A stretch of DNA of 64,000 nt. Origin: Henckelia pumila (Eukaryota > Streptophyta > Magnoliopsida > Lamiales > Gesneriaceae). Where the stretch lies: the NCBI RefSeq assembly GCF_033568475.1, contig NC_133121.1, positions 27,697,374 to 27,761,373 of the forward strand, given 5' to 3'. The notes under the pieces were generated by a model. It was given only the letters and a program-made list of their open reading frames with translations, did not search any database and was not told the origin of the DNA. Position 1 is the stretch's first letter; the number at the start of each line of letters is the position of its first letter. The translations under genes were made by a program, and so were the position numbers. This document shows, piece after piece, positions 45,710-57,636 of this stretch.

Positions 45710-47009
45710 TATAATAGCCCGGTCCCATTTTACAAAGATTAATTTGCTAATCATGTTTAGATTTAATGAATCATGATTAAAGGATTTTAATATGATCTAA
45801 CGGACCAAGAAATCGGAGCCAGAACATCCAAAAAGTAGAAAATGAGCTCATATGGGCTTGGAAAAGTTTGGAAGATCCGAACTGGGATCGGATGATCCAA
45901 TGAGATCGGAGCCAATGATGGAGTTCGAAAGCTACAGGGACGATCGGAGCGTCCGAACCAGGATTAGAGCCTCCGATCTTAGTGCCATGCACGTGGCAAT
46001 AAGACTTGAACACGTAGATGTATTCATGAGATCGGAGCCTCCGAAGTGGGGATCGGAGCGCCCGATCGACGTCTATAAATAGGGCTGAGATGGCTCATTT
46101 TCATTGCAAATCAAATCCTCCCCTCTTCCGTAATGGCTCTATTTTAAGGGCTTAGGTTCTCTTTTATAAAGATTTGGAGTAGGTAGTAGTATTTTTATAG
46201 TTAGCAGATAGTGTTCGTAGTAGTGGCCATGCAACGCAGCTTTGGCGAGGTGTCCAAGGGTCGTGGCAAGGCTGTGCCCAATCTTTTGGGCATTCGACAT
46301 CAGCGGGCTTACGACGGACGAAGGTATAGCTCTAGCTCCTTATAGTAAATAGGAAGTATGCTATAGTTTAATTAAGGTTTTTAGAGCATGTTAGATGATG
46401 CATGGTTATATTTAATTGTAGCGTTGCATGGTAAGCTTGGAACCGAGATGGATGCTTCTAGGAACTGCCTTAGAAAGGTACGTAAGTACTGACTGAGATT
46501 GCCAGCGGGTATGCATGCTTATGTATTGTATTTATGTGTCATGATTATTATGGAAGCATGATCCATGTTTTATTGCTTTGAGTAATGAGTGGTCGGGTCC
46601 AGTGGTTTGATTCCCTGAGACTACAGCTCATGTCCTAGGTGCCAATCTGAGCAGATTCTGACCTGTCTACCCAGATATTATATTTTTTTTCCGGTCATTA
46701 CATTGTATGCATGATTTGCGCATGTTTACCTGTACTAGCGTATTGAGCTTTAATGATCACGTTCAGTTGTTTTCTGTTTGTCTGGACACCCCATTCGATG
46801 GGGCAGTTGCATGTAGTTCTCCTAGAAATCTGGAGATTGGGTGGTGACCAAGGCAGGATTGTAGGGTCAGCCACTAGCTAGTTTTTACCATGATGGTATT
46901 TAAGTTATTTAATTTAGTTTCCGCAGTTTATATCTGATTATGATTATTTATTGTTCAATTTCATGCCTAAGTTTCTGATTAGTAGGTGATCATGGTGCGG
47001 GTCACTACA
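45710..47009 (+). repeat. 3' LTR of Gypsy-1 (1300 bp)
   Basis: Starts TATAATAGCCCGG (first G changed to A) after the PPT and ends GGGTCACTACA. TATA box CTATAAATAGGG near 46074; GATCGGAGCGCCCGATC at 46051-46067; hairpin at 46789-46803. Confidence 0.93.
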
Positions 47010-47014
47010 CATTG

Positions 47015-47165
47015 CCACCTTTGTAAACATATCATTGAGCGCATCTTTCAACTTCTCAGCTCAAATCCTCGTAATCGGTCCTTGGGGCATCTCCAATGGG
47101 TCTTTAACATGCTAGGCAACTTGATCAACATGTAAGCCATCCACGATTGCATCATGATCTTCACA
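47015..47165 (-). mobile_element. Ty3/Gypsy fragment, copy B, second part
   Basis: Homologous to about 21570-21710. The minus strand reads DPLEMPQGPITRI and continues AEKLKDAL, with an internal stop upstream. This is the same PITRxRxxKxKxAL segment as in copy A. Confidence 0.75.
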
Positions 47166-47460
47166 GGAGAGAACTTTACGTTGCAAAAGCTTAAATAATT
47201 TGAAATACCAAAAAAGAGTGTAAATCCAATGAGCAAAGATACATAAATATTATATAAAATCAGTTATATAGGTTTATCACAGAAGAAATTCTCCTGAAAA
47301 ATTAGAAGGCAAGTTTTGATACCATAAAATGATATTTGCATTAATTTACCATCACATCGTAAATTTGATGTCTAGTGTCATGGTTAAAAACATAGTCCAT
47401 GACTCCATGTTGATCTTTGGAAAATAAACACCAAGTCTTAACATTTCAGGTTGCAAAGAT
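47166..47460. other. No feature recognised
   Basis: AT-rich, between the Gypsy fragment and the last visible exon of the disrupted host gene. The rest of that gene would be expected here but is not seen. Confidence 0.45.
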
Positions 47461-47549
47461 CTTAAATAATCCAATAACTCGTTCTTTTCTTCCACAACAA
47501 ACTATTGCATCTGGAGAGCAACAGTTTTCCTCTTGTCTTCGTGGAGTTC

Positions 47550-48007
47550 CTGGTAAAGGCAAGATGAAGTTTTGAAATAAAAATACATTGGTGTTGTACA
47601 TTTTAAGGAACCATCAATTAAAACTCGAGAAAAAAATATTAATGGCAACAAACAACAAAAGTCATAGTAGGAATGTTACGTAACACAAACACGAGATAAT
47701 AAAGAGTAACAAAGTTCAACAATACCATGCAGAAAAAATACTAAAAGAAACACACTCAATATATTATCCGATATTTATTGTTTAACAACCTAAACCAAGA
47801 CAAATATGGTAGATAAAATTTTTAAAGTGAAAAATTGCATTGATGCATTGTTGTTCCATTTCATCTGCAAGCAGCAAATCCTTTTTATCGAATAAAAGAT
47901 TGCTTTTAAGACCTATGTTCCCATATATTACTTAATCAAGTTGTCACAACAGTCAAATTCAAATCAATATTTCATCCCATGATAACAAAATTTGAAAAAA
48001 GATATAC
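47550..48007 (-). other. Intron of the disrupted host gene
   Basis: Donor GTATAT at 48007 and acceptor TTACCAG at 47550 bound an AT-rich stretch without other features. Confidence 0.6.
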
Positions 48008-48120
48008 CTTTTTCACAGAAGATAAATGAGAATGCAATTTCAAAATATATTTTAGAGCCTCGGGGGTCATTTCACCAAAATTTGGAATGTTGGATGTGAT
48101 ATCTATTTTTGTCTCGGATG

Positions 48121-49574
48121 TAGGGATGGTATACTATACCGTACCGAAACACTCATACCGTAAGCCATATCGAAAATTATGGTATAAGAAAACATATACC
48201 GATACCGTACCAAAAATTTCGGTATACCGAATCTCGGTATACCGAAATTTTTGGTACATATAACTAGCATATCGATTATACCGAAAATTTACGGTATACC
48301 AAAATTTGGCATGGTAATGGTATTATACCGTTCATACCGAAAAAAAATTAAAAAGATAGATTATCAAGTAAAAATTATTTGTTAGCATCATATTAGCAAT
48401 GCCAGCAACATCAAATTGAGTTCAAAAGTAGACTCTAAGAAATTTTTTTTAATAATTAGAATTTACCACCTTCATAATCACAAAAAGGAATTCTACAGTC
48501 TACATAAAAGATCATCCAACACTAGCCATTAGAACTTGATTTGTACAGTAGTTTGTAGTCAGTATGGGCATTTTTCATTTCTTGGTTGCAATTTCACCTC
48601 CCAAAATCTCATGCCTTGTCAAAACAATCTATCAAAAGTGTCATTTATAAGATCCTGACCAAATCCGAGTAGCTTGCTCACAACCCGTAACATTTGTTCT
48701 CCAAATCAGAATTGGAACAAAATATATTTAAGAACCACTATTTTGAAACTTATAATGTGGTTTACCAGATATAGCGAGTATTTCAAGAATACATGTAATT
48801 GAAATAACCAAAAATTTTTGTAAAATACATCGTTACTACTCCATATATCATTCACTTTATTTTAGGGATGGTATACCGTATCGTACTATATTGAAATACC
48901 TATACCGTATTCCGTACCGAAAATTACGTTATAAGAAAACATATACCGATACCGATTTGGTATACAAAAATTTTTGGTACATATAACTAGCATACCGATT
49001 ATATCAAAAATTTACGGTATACCGAATTCATCATGGTAACGGTATTATACCGTTCATACCGGAAAAAAATTTAAAAAGATAGATTATCAAGTAAAAATTA
49101 TTTGTTAGCATCATATTAGAAATGCCAGCCGCATCAAATTAAGTTCAAAAGTAGACTCTAAGAAATTTGTTTTAATAACTAGGATTTACCACCTTCATAA
49201 TCAGAAAAAAAGAATTCTACAGTCTACATAAAAGATCATCCAACACTAGCCATTAGAACTTGATTTGTATAGTAGTTTGTAGTCAGCATGGGCATGTTTC
49301 ATTTCTTGGTTGCAATTTCACCTCCCAAAATCTCATGCCTTGTCAAAACAATCTATCAAAAGTGTCATTTACAAGATCCTGACCAAATCCGAGTAGCTTG
49401 ATCACAACCTGTAACATTTTTTCTCCAAATCAGAATTGGAACAAAATATATTTAAGAACCACTATTTTGAAACTTATAGTGTGGTTTACTAGCTATGACG
49501 AGTATTTCAAGAATACATGTCATTGAAATAACAAAAAAATTGAGTAAAATACATCGTTACTACTCCATCATGCA
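48121..49574. repeat. Tandem duplication of the left end of the hAT element
   Basis: 48121-48862 and 48863-49574 are direct copies, both starting TAGGGATGGTATAC and both holding the CGGTATACCG-rich subterminal part. A third, diverged partial copy follows at about 49580-49665. Confidence 0.85.
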
Positions 49575-49665
49575 CTTTATTTAAGAACCTTTATTTTGAA
49601 GTTGAATACAAAAAAATAAACAATATTTCAATAAAACATATAATTGAAATAACCAAATTTACCAA

Positions 49666-50230
49666 AGGATGAAGCCAAATCCACGGCACACGAAACTCAA
49701 ATATGATAATTTTTTATCAGATAATACAACAATGGGGTATCCACAGGGATTTTACCATATGGTAACTATAAAAAAAAGATTATTACGGTAAGAAACAGAG
49801 GCAGCAATCACAACAAAAGTAAATCATCAGAAGCAAAAACAAGCCAAAAACCAAAGAGAAAAAACACAGGCTGCCTAAGAATCAAAAGAGGATAGTTTAA
49901 CAAATAGAGATTCGTGTTTTTCCGTCGGAAAATGCCTCTGACACAATGCAGATAAGAAATGATGCAAATTCCTAACCCAACCATCAAAAGTCACAATTAG
50001 ACTTTCACCTATAAGCACACTTTTCAGCAGATAAGCAATGACATAATTTTTTTTAAAAATATTGAAGATAAAATGAATAAACAAAAATATAGTCTTACTC
50101 TTCAAGTTATACTAAAGTAGAGGTGCAAGAGGGAGATCGAGGACGGTCTTGAGCCGAATTCGCAGATGTGAAAAAAATTATAAATTGATAATGAATGCTA
50201 GATTAGAATAACCATAAGTATTAGATAATT
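49666..50230. other. Non-coding left part of the hAT element
   Basis: AT-rich; probable 3' untranslated part of the transposase transcript. A 76-aa minus-strand frame here has no support. Confidence 0.45.
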
Positions 50231-53200
50231 TTAAACTAAAATAATAAAAAAAAAACCCTTACTTCTTTTAATTTCTTCAAGTTCCTTGAACAATTCAAGT
50301 TCATCATCCGTAGGATCTTTCCAAAAGCTAAACTCCTCTCCTCTTATCCAATCATTAGTGCACACCAATGCTTCTACAATTTTAGGACTCAAATTGCTCC
50401 TAAAAGGATCTACTAATATTTTACCCAAACTAAAAGCGGACTCACTAGCAACAATTGATGATGAGATTGCAAAAATATCCTTAGCAATAATTGAAAGGAT
50501 TGGATACCTTGTTTCACTTCCTCTCCACCACTCTAAGATATTGAAAGATAGATTGGATCGTTTTTCAATCTCATCGGCGAGGTATTTATCCACTTTATTA
50601 GATATTTCTTGAAGTTGTTCTTCTTTATTTTGTGCTTCCACATCATCAAATAATTCATCACAAAGACCACCACCATCACCACTACCACCAACACTACCAC
50701 CACAATCTATTTGCATACATTGACTTTCAATGTTCAAATTATCATTAACTTCTTTGTATTCCATCCACAAAGTTATCAAATTTTGTTTGGCCTTCTCAAC
50801 AAAGTTTTGGATCCTTGTAGGGCCACCTCCCAATTTTTTGATGCTAACTTTAATCATTTGAAACTTATTCCTTGGGTCCAAGACATTGACAATAAAAACC
50901 AAAGGATTCATAGTATCCCAATTCCCCCCAGTACTTGTCAAACTTTAACTTCATCACACCTTCCAATTTTTTAAGAATTGGATCAGATCGAATCATCGTT
51001 TCTCTTTCTCTCAATCTCAACTTTTAGTGCAATCATTGAATGGTAAATCAATTGAGAGGTTGGAGTTTTGATGCACTTAGTTCCAAAGGTGCATCATAAA
51101 ATTTTTTGAGAAAATGTACAAAAGATCTTGCATCATCCCAATCATCTTTCATTGGAGGCTCTATCCTTTCATTATCCTTCTCATATTTTTTATGAAAATA
51201 ATTCACAAAAGGCGGACATTCTTCAGTCATCCTTTCAAACACTCTTTTGTACTTCAAAGCAACTTCAAACATTTTATAAGTTGCATTTCATCTTGTTTTA
51301 ACATCCATAGGTGCCGTTGACATACTAAAAAACTTGGCTAGCACAACAAATTCCCTAAATTTGTTCAATCTATATGGAGAAGAATGAATAAAAACAAGTG
51401 CATTTCTTATAGCTTTGATTGAGTTATTAAGTTTTTTCAAGCCATCCTTAACAATTAAGTTCAATATATGACACGCGCACCTCAAGTGCAAGTACTTCCC
51501 TTCAAACAACAAAATATTTTCACTTTTCATTCTTCTTTTCAAGTAATTGATTGCAGCATCATTAGAGGAAGCATTTCCATCTACAATTGAAAACACTTTT
51601 TCTATACCCCACTCTCTCAAGCAAACCTCAACCGTCTTGCCAATTTCTTCCCCAGCATGACTAGTGATTTTCGTGAAGTTTATTATTCTTTTGTGTAACT
51701 TCCAATCACTGTCTAGAAAATGAGTTGTGACTACCATGTAATTTATGTTTTGAATGGATGTCCAAGTATCAGTTGTGATACTTACCCTTTGTTCACTAAT
51801 CACACTTTGAATCTTAGCTTTTTCAACAAAGAATAAATCATAAACCATACATGCAACTTTCTTTCGATTACGAACCTTGAACCTCGGTTGTGCTTCATGC
51901 ATTAAACTCACAAACCCCTTCCCTTCGAGAGCCTTAAATGACACTTCGTTGATGATCACATACTCTATCAATTTCATTTCACACCTTTTTTGATTAAAAG
52001 TATGAGGAATCAAGGCACTTGTTTGCCCCATCATATTCACCTCATTCGTCAATATGGTTTGACTTTTATCACCCCCACTCGCTTCGTAGAGCGGACTCAA
52101 CTTACACCTCTTTACTAAGTGATTTATCAACCCACTAGTTGTAGTGACCCAGCATGAATCACCTACTAACTGACAACTAATGGAATGCATTAAACTTAAT
52201 ACAGCAAAATGCTTAACATAGTAAAAATTACGGAAACATAACCCATAATTTACATATCAGCTTAAAAAAACAAATACAGGATTAATACTGTAGTGATAAA
52301 ATTATATCGAAAAAGTAAACATTATATAGCTATATCGAATCCTGCTGTATAAATAACTTCTCAAGGCTCCTGCTCCCTAGTCCTACCTTGAACTACCAGC
52401 TCCATCCATCCTGCGACCTGCCCCGTGGAATAGGATGTTCAAGATAACAACTAGGACGTGAGCGCTAACGCCCAGTACATAAATATGAGTAAACATATAT
52501 ATGATGCATGCAACAAGATGACTGGTAAAGGGTCATATGAAAAGTCATGCTTAGTACCGGTGCCACATAAGTGCTGCCACCGCACGGATCAACCTCTGGG
52601 TGCAACCACACTCTTCTAGTACACCAGATTAATCAGACATACATGTCCCCGCCGTCGCGGTACTCTCAGTGATAGACTATCGAGTATAGAGCTGAGCGGC
52701 TCTATAATCAGGTATAACAAGGTATAGGCTCAACGTGTATATATGCACATGACATGAATATAGAAAGCGGTAAATAATATATCATGCCATATAATAATTC
52801 CAAATAAATACAACACATAAACATGTATACTCGCCGGAAATCTCAGTCAATGTGTACGTACCTCTAGGCTAGTTCAAGTATAGTAGGATCCTAGGTTCCA
52901 AGACTATATTCAAAAGTTCACCGGATCACTACACAAGTTCTATAAGCCTTAACTAAGCTAATAAGTACTCCCAAAACTTAAATAGATTCCGGGACCATAC
53001 CTTCGTCCGTAGTAAGTCCTTTGGAGTTGCTAGTCCCGGATGACTATAACCACACATTGGTTATTCCAGAACTTCTATTATAACCGATAGGGCCCTCAAG
53101 TGTATACCTCACACTATAAATAACTGAAGAAGAAAACTCAAAAATCTATATGAAAATCTGAATAAGAAATCCTCTATTTATAGGCAAATTTTTGGAACCG

Positions 53201-53702
53201 AACGTTGCTTCTGTTCCTGGTTCGTTGCGTCCGTTTCGTGCCTGTTTGACACTTGTCAAGACTCGTAGCTTAGTCATCAAGCCACCTCATGTCTGGCTGT
53301 CTCTAAGGGATCGTTGCGTCTGTTCTTAGAACGTTGCGTCCGTTCGAGAACGTTGCGTCTGTTCTCCATCGGAAGCTCCGTTCGCTCAAACACTTTTAAT
53401 TTTTTGATTAATCATGTAATTACTTAACTCGAGATGCGAGTTACTACACTAGTACTTCCAAAAAATGCTGGGATATCAACTTTACAATAGTTGCATACCC
53501 CTATTTGTTGTAGACTCCCATCAGCCAACTCTCTCATTTTATTTTCACAATGTTCTCAAAATTTACTCCTGGGTTGTTTAGGAGTTGCGGGAGGTTTTTA
53601 TTTTGAAGCTTTTCTTACTCTATTTCGAGCCGTGGACTCCAGTGTTTCAGATTCTATTGAATTTTGTGTTTGGGATGAATTTGGCAGCATATTAGTCTCC
53701 AT
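50231..53702 (-). pseudogene. hAT transposase (Ac-like), interrupted by a solo LTR and stops
   Basis: Starts at the ATG at 53702 just after a TTTCAG acceptor. A BED zinc finger follows (CNYC 53470s, then NHLVKRC after the LTR at 52140-53448). The catalytic RNase H-like core runs through 52139-51288, with TDTWTSIQN and the CACHILNL motif, then to 51048. The region 50941-50231 holds LDPRNKF and the C-terminal dimerisation domain (RYPILS, then SSSIVASESAFSLG and DPFRSNLSPK). Disruptions: two in-frame stops before the finger, the LTR, a TGA where Trp is usual (KTR-stop-NATY near 51287), and frame changes near 50945-51060. It would cut and rejoin hAT ends if intact. The Met at 52190 lies in the LTR and is not a real start. 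Confidence 0.9.
52140..53448 (-). mobile_element. Solo LTR in the hAT transposase gene (1309 bp), TSD CTAGT
   Basis: Plus-strand ends TGTAGTGACCCAG and GAGTTACTACA; perfect TSD CTAGT (52135-52139, 53449-53453). TATA box on the minus strand near 53173 and repeats GAACGTTGCGTCCGTTC at 53329-53345 and a variant at 53348-53364. Confidence 0.93.
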
Positions 53703-54618
53703 TCTGAAATAAAAAAAACCAAAAACTTAACCACATTGAATACAACTCAATCTAAAACAGCCGACATGCTATCTAAAATAATTGAAATAAAACAAGAGGA
53801 TATACTCATATACAACCTTAACTCTAGAATTGAAAAGTGTCTACTAATTAGTTTCAACTGTGACACAATAGACATGTGATATAAAAATTTGGACTGATTT
53901 ATTAAAATAATAGGGAATTTTTTTAAAAAAATATAACTAGTATTAAATATTTATATTTTGGATCAGTTACTAAAAATAATATTTTATTTTAGAGCATAAA
54001 TGATTCATTTTATTTCAAGTGGGGACATTCAATTACTTGCGAATTGGAAAATGATAATATACAAAGATTCATTTGTAGAGATTAATGAAAGTTTGAAAAT
54101 GTTTTTATTAGAAACAGATCTACATGTGAATTAATCCTAAAAATTAATGCCATCTTTATTCCCGCAACCATTGAGTCTCAGGAACGAACAATGAATAACA
54201 TCTTTTTTTCTTCATTTTTCTCATTTTCTTCTTCTGCTTCGGTATATACTCATATACAACCTTAAATTTAGAAATAAAAAGTGACTATTTAGTTTCAACC
54301 TTGACACAATAGGCATATGATATAAAAATTTGGACTGATTTTTTTTTTTTTTAAAAAAACTCATCTCAGTAACTTTTTGAACTATTTCATACCAACCATT
54401 CTAAATCATTTCTAGCATATCCGTCATTATCCATACACATTTATCTTTTTAAAAATGATTTTAAAAAACTAGGGTTTCTGTAACTGATTAGCATCAGGGT
54501 ATAATTTATTAGTAACAGAGTTTTTATTCTTTTGAATGTAAATGACCCATTATGAAATTAGAATATTGAAGCTAATGGAAAGAGAAAAAAACCATTTACA
54601 GAGATTGAGAGAACAAAT
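53703..54618. other. Intron and non-coding part of the hAT element
   Basis: AT-rich, upstream of the transposase ATG. Two similar stretches of about 70 bp (AATTTGGACTGATTT region near 53889 and 54327; TATACTCATATACAACCTTAA near 53803 and 54244) indicate an old internal duplication. Confidence 0.6.
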
Positions 54619-56140
54619 TGTAGTAACCCAGATTCTATTTTAAGATAATGATATATTAAACATGATTAAGGGTTAGTAATTAACCAATTCCAGGGCATAA
54701 TTGGACTTCAGAATTACCAGAGGGATCGCTGCATATAAGGGTGATAACCAAGTTCCACTTTCCATGCTATGATATGGCATATAATTTTAAATGTGGCAAA
54801 ACATGATTAAGGAGTCCTTATTTGGTAAAAATAAGTGGAAAATCAGCTCCGAAACGTCCGAAAATGGTAGGAAGGGTCCTGGGGGTCTCGGACAGTTCGG
54901 AGGCACCGAAATGAGTTCGGACCATCCGAACTCAAATACAAAGTTCGGATTATCAGTTCGGAGCCTCCGAACTCCCCCAGAAAGCAATGCTAGATGACTA
55001 ATCCACGATTTTTGACAAGTGTCGTACATGCAGGTTCGGAGGGTCCGAACCCAGTTCGGAGGCTCCGAACTCCGACGGATTTTTGGCTATAAATAGGGCT
55101 CTTCGGAGTCATAATTTGAAATACGAATTCCCTAGATTCCTTCTTCAGTTATATGGTGTGAGATATACACTTGAGGGCCCTATCAGTTATAATAGAGGTT
55201 CTGGAATAACCAAGGAGTGGTTATAGTCATCCGGGACTAGCGACTCCAAAGGGCTATCTACGGACGAAGGTATGGTTCGGGAATCTATTTAAGTTTTGAG
55301 AGTACTTATTAGCTTAGTTAAGGCTTATAGAATTTATGTAGTGATACAGTGAACTTTTGAATATAGGCTTGGAACCTAGGATCCTACTATACTTGAATTA
55401 GCCTAGAGGTACGTACACATTGACTGAGATTACCAGCGAGTATACATGTTTATATGTTGCATTTATTTGGCATTATTATATGGCATGATATATGATTTAC
55501 CGCTTTCTATATTCATATGTCATGTGCATATACACGTTGAGCCTATACCTTGATATACCTGATTATAGAGCCGCTCAGCTCTATACTCGATAGTCTGTCA
55601 CTGAGAGTACCGCGACGGCGGGGACATTTATGTCTGACTACTCTGGTGTACTTGACGAGTGTGGTTGCACCCAGAGGTTGATCCGTGCGGTGGAAACACT
55701 CATGTGGCGCCGGTACTGAGCATGACTTTTCAGATGACCCTTTACCAGTCATCATGTTGCATGCACTATATACATATGTTTACTCATGTTTATGTACTGG
55801 GCGTTAGCGCTCACGTCCTAGTTGTTATCTTGGACACCCTATTCCATGGGGCAGGTCGCAGGATGGACGGAGCTGGTGGTTCAAGGCAGGATTAGGGAGC
55901 AGGCCTTGAGGAGTTAGTTATACAGCATGATTCGATACAGCTGTATAATGTTTACTTTTAAGTATTTCGATATGGTTGAATCACTACTGATGAATAAGCT
56001 TGACACTTTTATACTAAGCTGATATGTAATTTATGGTTATGTTTCCGCACATTTTACTCTGTTAAGTTATCTTGCTGTATTAAGTTTAATGAATGCTATT
56101 AGTTGCCAGTTAGTAGGTGATACCATGCAAGGTCACTACA
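54619..56140 (+). mobile_element. Solo LTR in the hAT element (1522 bp)
   Basis: TGTAGTAACCCAG to GGTCACTACA, flanked by CAAAT (54614-54618) and CAAAC (56141-56145). TATA box CTATAAATAGGG near 55087. Five TTCGGA-N3-TCCGAA palindromes lie upstream of it. Downstream part closely resembles the LTR at 52140-53448. The 78-80-aa frames inside are not genes. Confidence 0.9.
54897..55069. promoter_or_regulatory. Array of TTCGGA-N3-TCCGAA palindromes upstream of a TATA box
   Basis: Perfect copies at 54916-54930, 54957-54971, 55035-55049 and 55055-55069; an imperfect one at 54897-54910. The TATA box follows about 17 bp after the last copy. Confidence 0.85.
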
Positions 56141-56190
56141 CAAACCCTAGAGAAAGTAGCGGCCAAGCAACGACAATGGTGGAGGAGTGA

Positions 56191-57636
56191 TGTAGCGACC
56201 CAACCCGGATCCACTACCTAATCAGAGTTAGAGCATAAGCATGCATTTAAAATAAAATGCTACGAAAGACTTAAATAAAAGCAGACCGACAGAATAAAAC
56301 CGGTTAAATAAAACCAATATACAACCCAATCGAATAATCCTAAGGGAAAAATAAAACCTACAGCTAATCGTGCTGTCTTCAAGGGTCACTGACCTCTCCA
56401 AGATCCTCGTGCTCAACCCTGCACCTACACCTGCCCCGTCGAATGGGGTGTCCAGGCATACAGAAAATACTGGACGTGAGCGACTACACTCAATAAGGAA
56501 GAAATGATATATAAAATATATGCAGCACACAAGTGTATTTAAAACCAAGGTAAAATAGTATACTCAGGGCGCCAAGAATATGCAGGGCTGTGCCGGATAG
56601 CTAATCCGCGGTTCCGCTCCCATATTCTCCTACCGACTATAGTGTCTACTCCACCGTCGTGGTCGCTCCTAGTGATAGCAAAACCAGAGGCTGAGTCTCC
56701 CCAATCCTAACCCGAATCCAAAATAGGACACTTGGTTCATATGGAAACTGGCAATCCCCGCCTCGAGTCCATGATGAGTTACAAGCTCCCTATGAAAACT
56801 ATCAATAACTCACATCGTACCAGATACAGTCTACCGTAAAAACATGCATGTGATAAAGCCATAAAACATATAAAACAAGTAGCACATACTCATGCAACAC
56901 ATATAATATATATCATGCTACTCATCTCAGTCACTACTTACGTACCTTATTGCAGGAAGTCCTAGCAGTCCCACTCTAGGTTCCAAGCCTATCATCAACT
57001 CTACAATGCAAATACTCATGCATCATTATTTAAGCTCTAAAAGCATTAAATAAGCTATTGCATACTCCCAAATAATTTTAGGAAGCAAAAGCTATACCGG
57101 CGTCCGTCGTCAGCCCGTTGATGGCGCCTGCCTTCAAAACTTAGGCACAGCTGCGCTACGATGCCGGGATCACTCCGATACTTCCGAATTTCTAATAGGA
57201 TGCCTAGAAATCCCTAGATCTGACTAGAAAGGCTAAGAAATGAGAGAGAAGAGAGGAGAAAGGCAAGTTGAAATGAGGCCTCGGATCCCATATTTATTGA
57301 CGCAGAACGGAACGTTCGTTCTCCAATCGTTGCATTTGTTCTCGAACGTTGCGTCCGTTCCACGATCGTTGCGTCCGATTGTCCCATCATGGTCGTAAGA
57401 AATGAAGTCACTTTGCTGACGTCACGGATGGCATTAGCTGACCAGAACGTTGTGTCCATTCCACAAACGTTGCTTCCGTTCATGGTCACCCTTCGGACCA
57501 TTTTCGATCATTCTGACTCAATTTCTGAAGTCCGTTAATCCATCTGAAATCTCCTTAATCATGTATTAATAAATCAAAACATGATCACACGATTAATTTA
57601 CTCATTAATCGCTAATTACGGATACGGGTCACTACA
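56191..57636 (-). mobile_element. Solo LTR in the hAT element (1446 bp)
   Basis: Plus-strand ends TGTAGCGACCCAACCCGG and ACGGGTCACTACA, flanked by AGTGA (56186-56190) and AGCGA (57637-57641). Same subfamily as 42835-44215. GAACGTTGCGTCCGTTC at 57344-57360 and variants to 57480. Confidence 0.9.

Larger units (their letters stand above)
38686..47009 (+). mobile_element. Chromovirus-like Ty3/Gypsy retrotransposon (Gypsy-1), decayed, TSD CATTG
   Basis: TSD CATTG is perfect (38681-38685, 47010-47014). LTRs of 1563 and 1300 bp flank a 5.4-kb interior with tRNA-iMet PBS, decayed pol and the FEDEIS-like tail plus PPT (AAGTAGGGGAGAA) usual for Del/Tekay-type elements. A solo LTR and palindromic repeats interrupt the interior. 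Confidence 0.93.

Noticed and set aside
47461..47549. Firm naming of the disrupted host gene as a DUF760 protein
   Set aside because: The resemblance is from memory of a short segment only; a profile search would be needed.
51288..52190. Start codon at 52190 for the hAT transposase
   Set aside because: The first 17 codons lie in a solo LTR; the genuine reading continues from 53449 upstream of the LTR.
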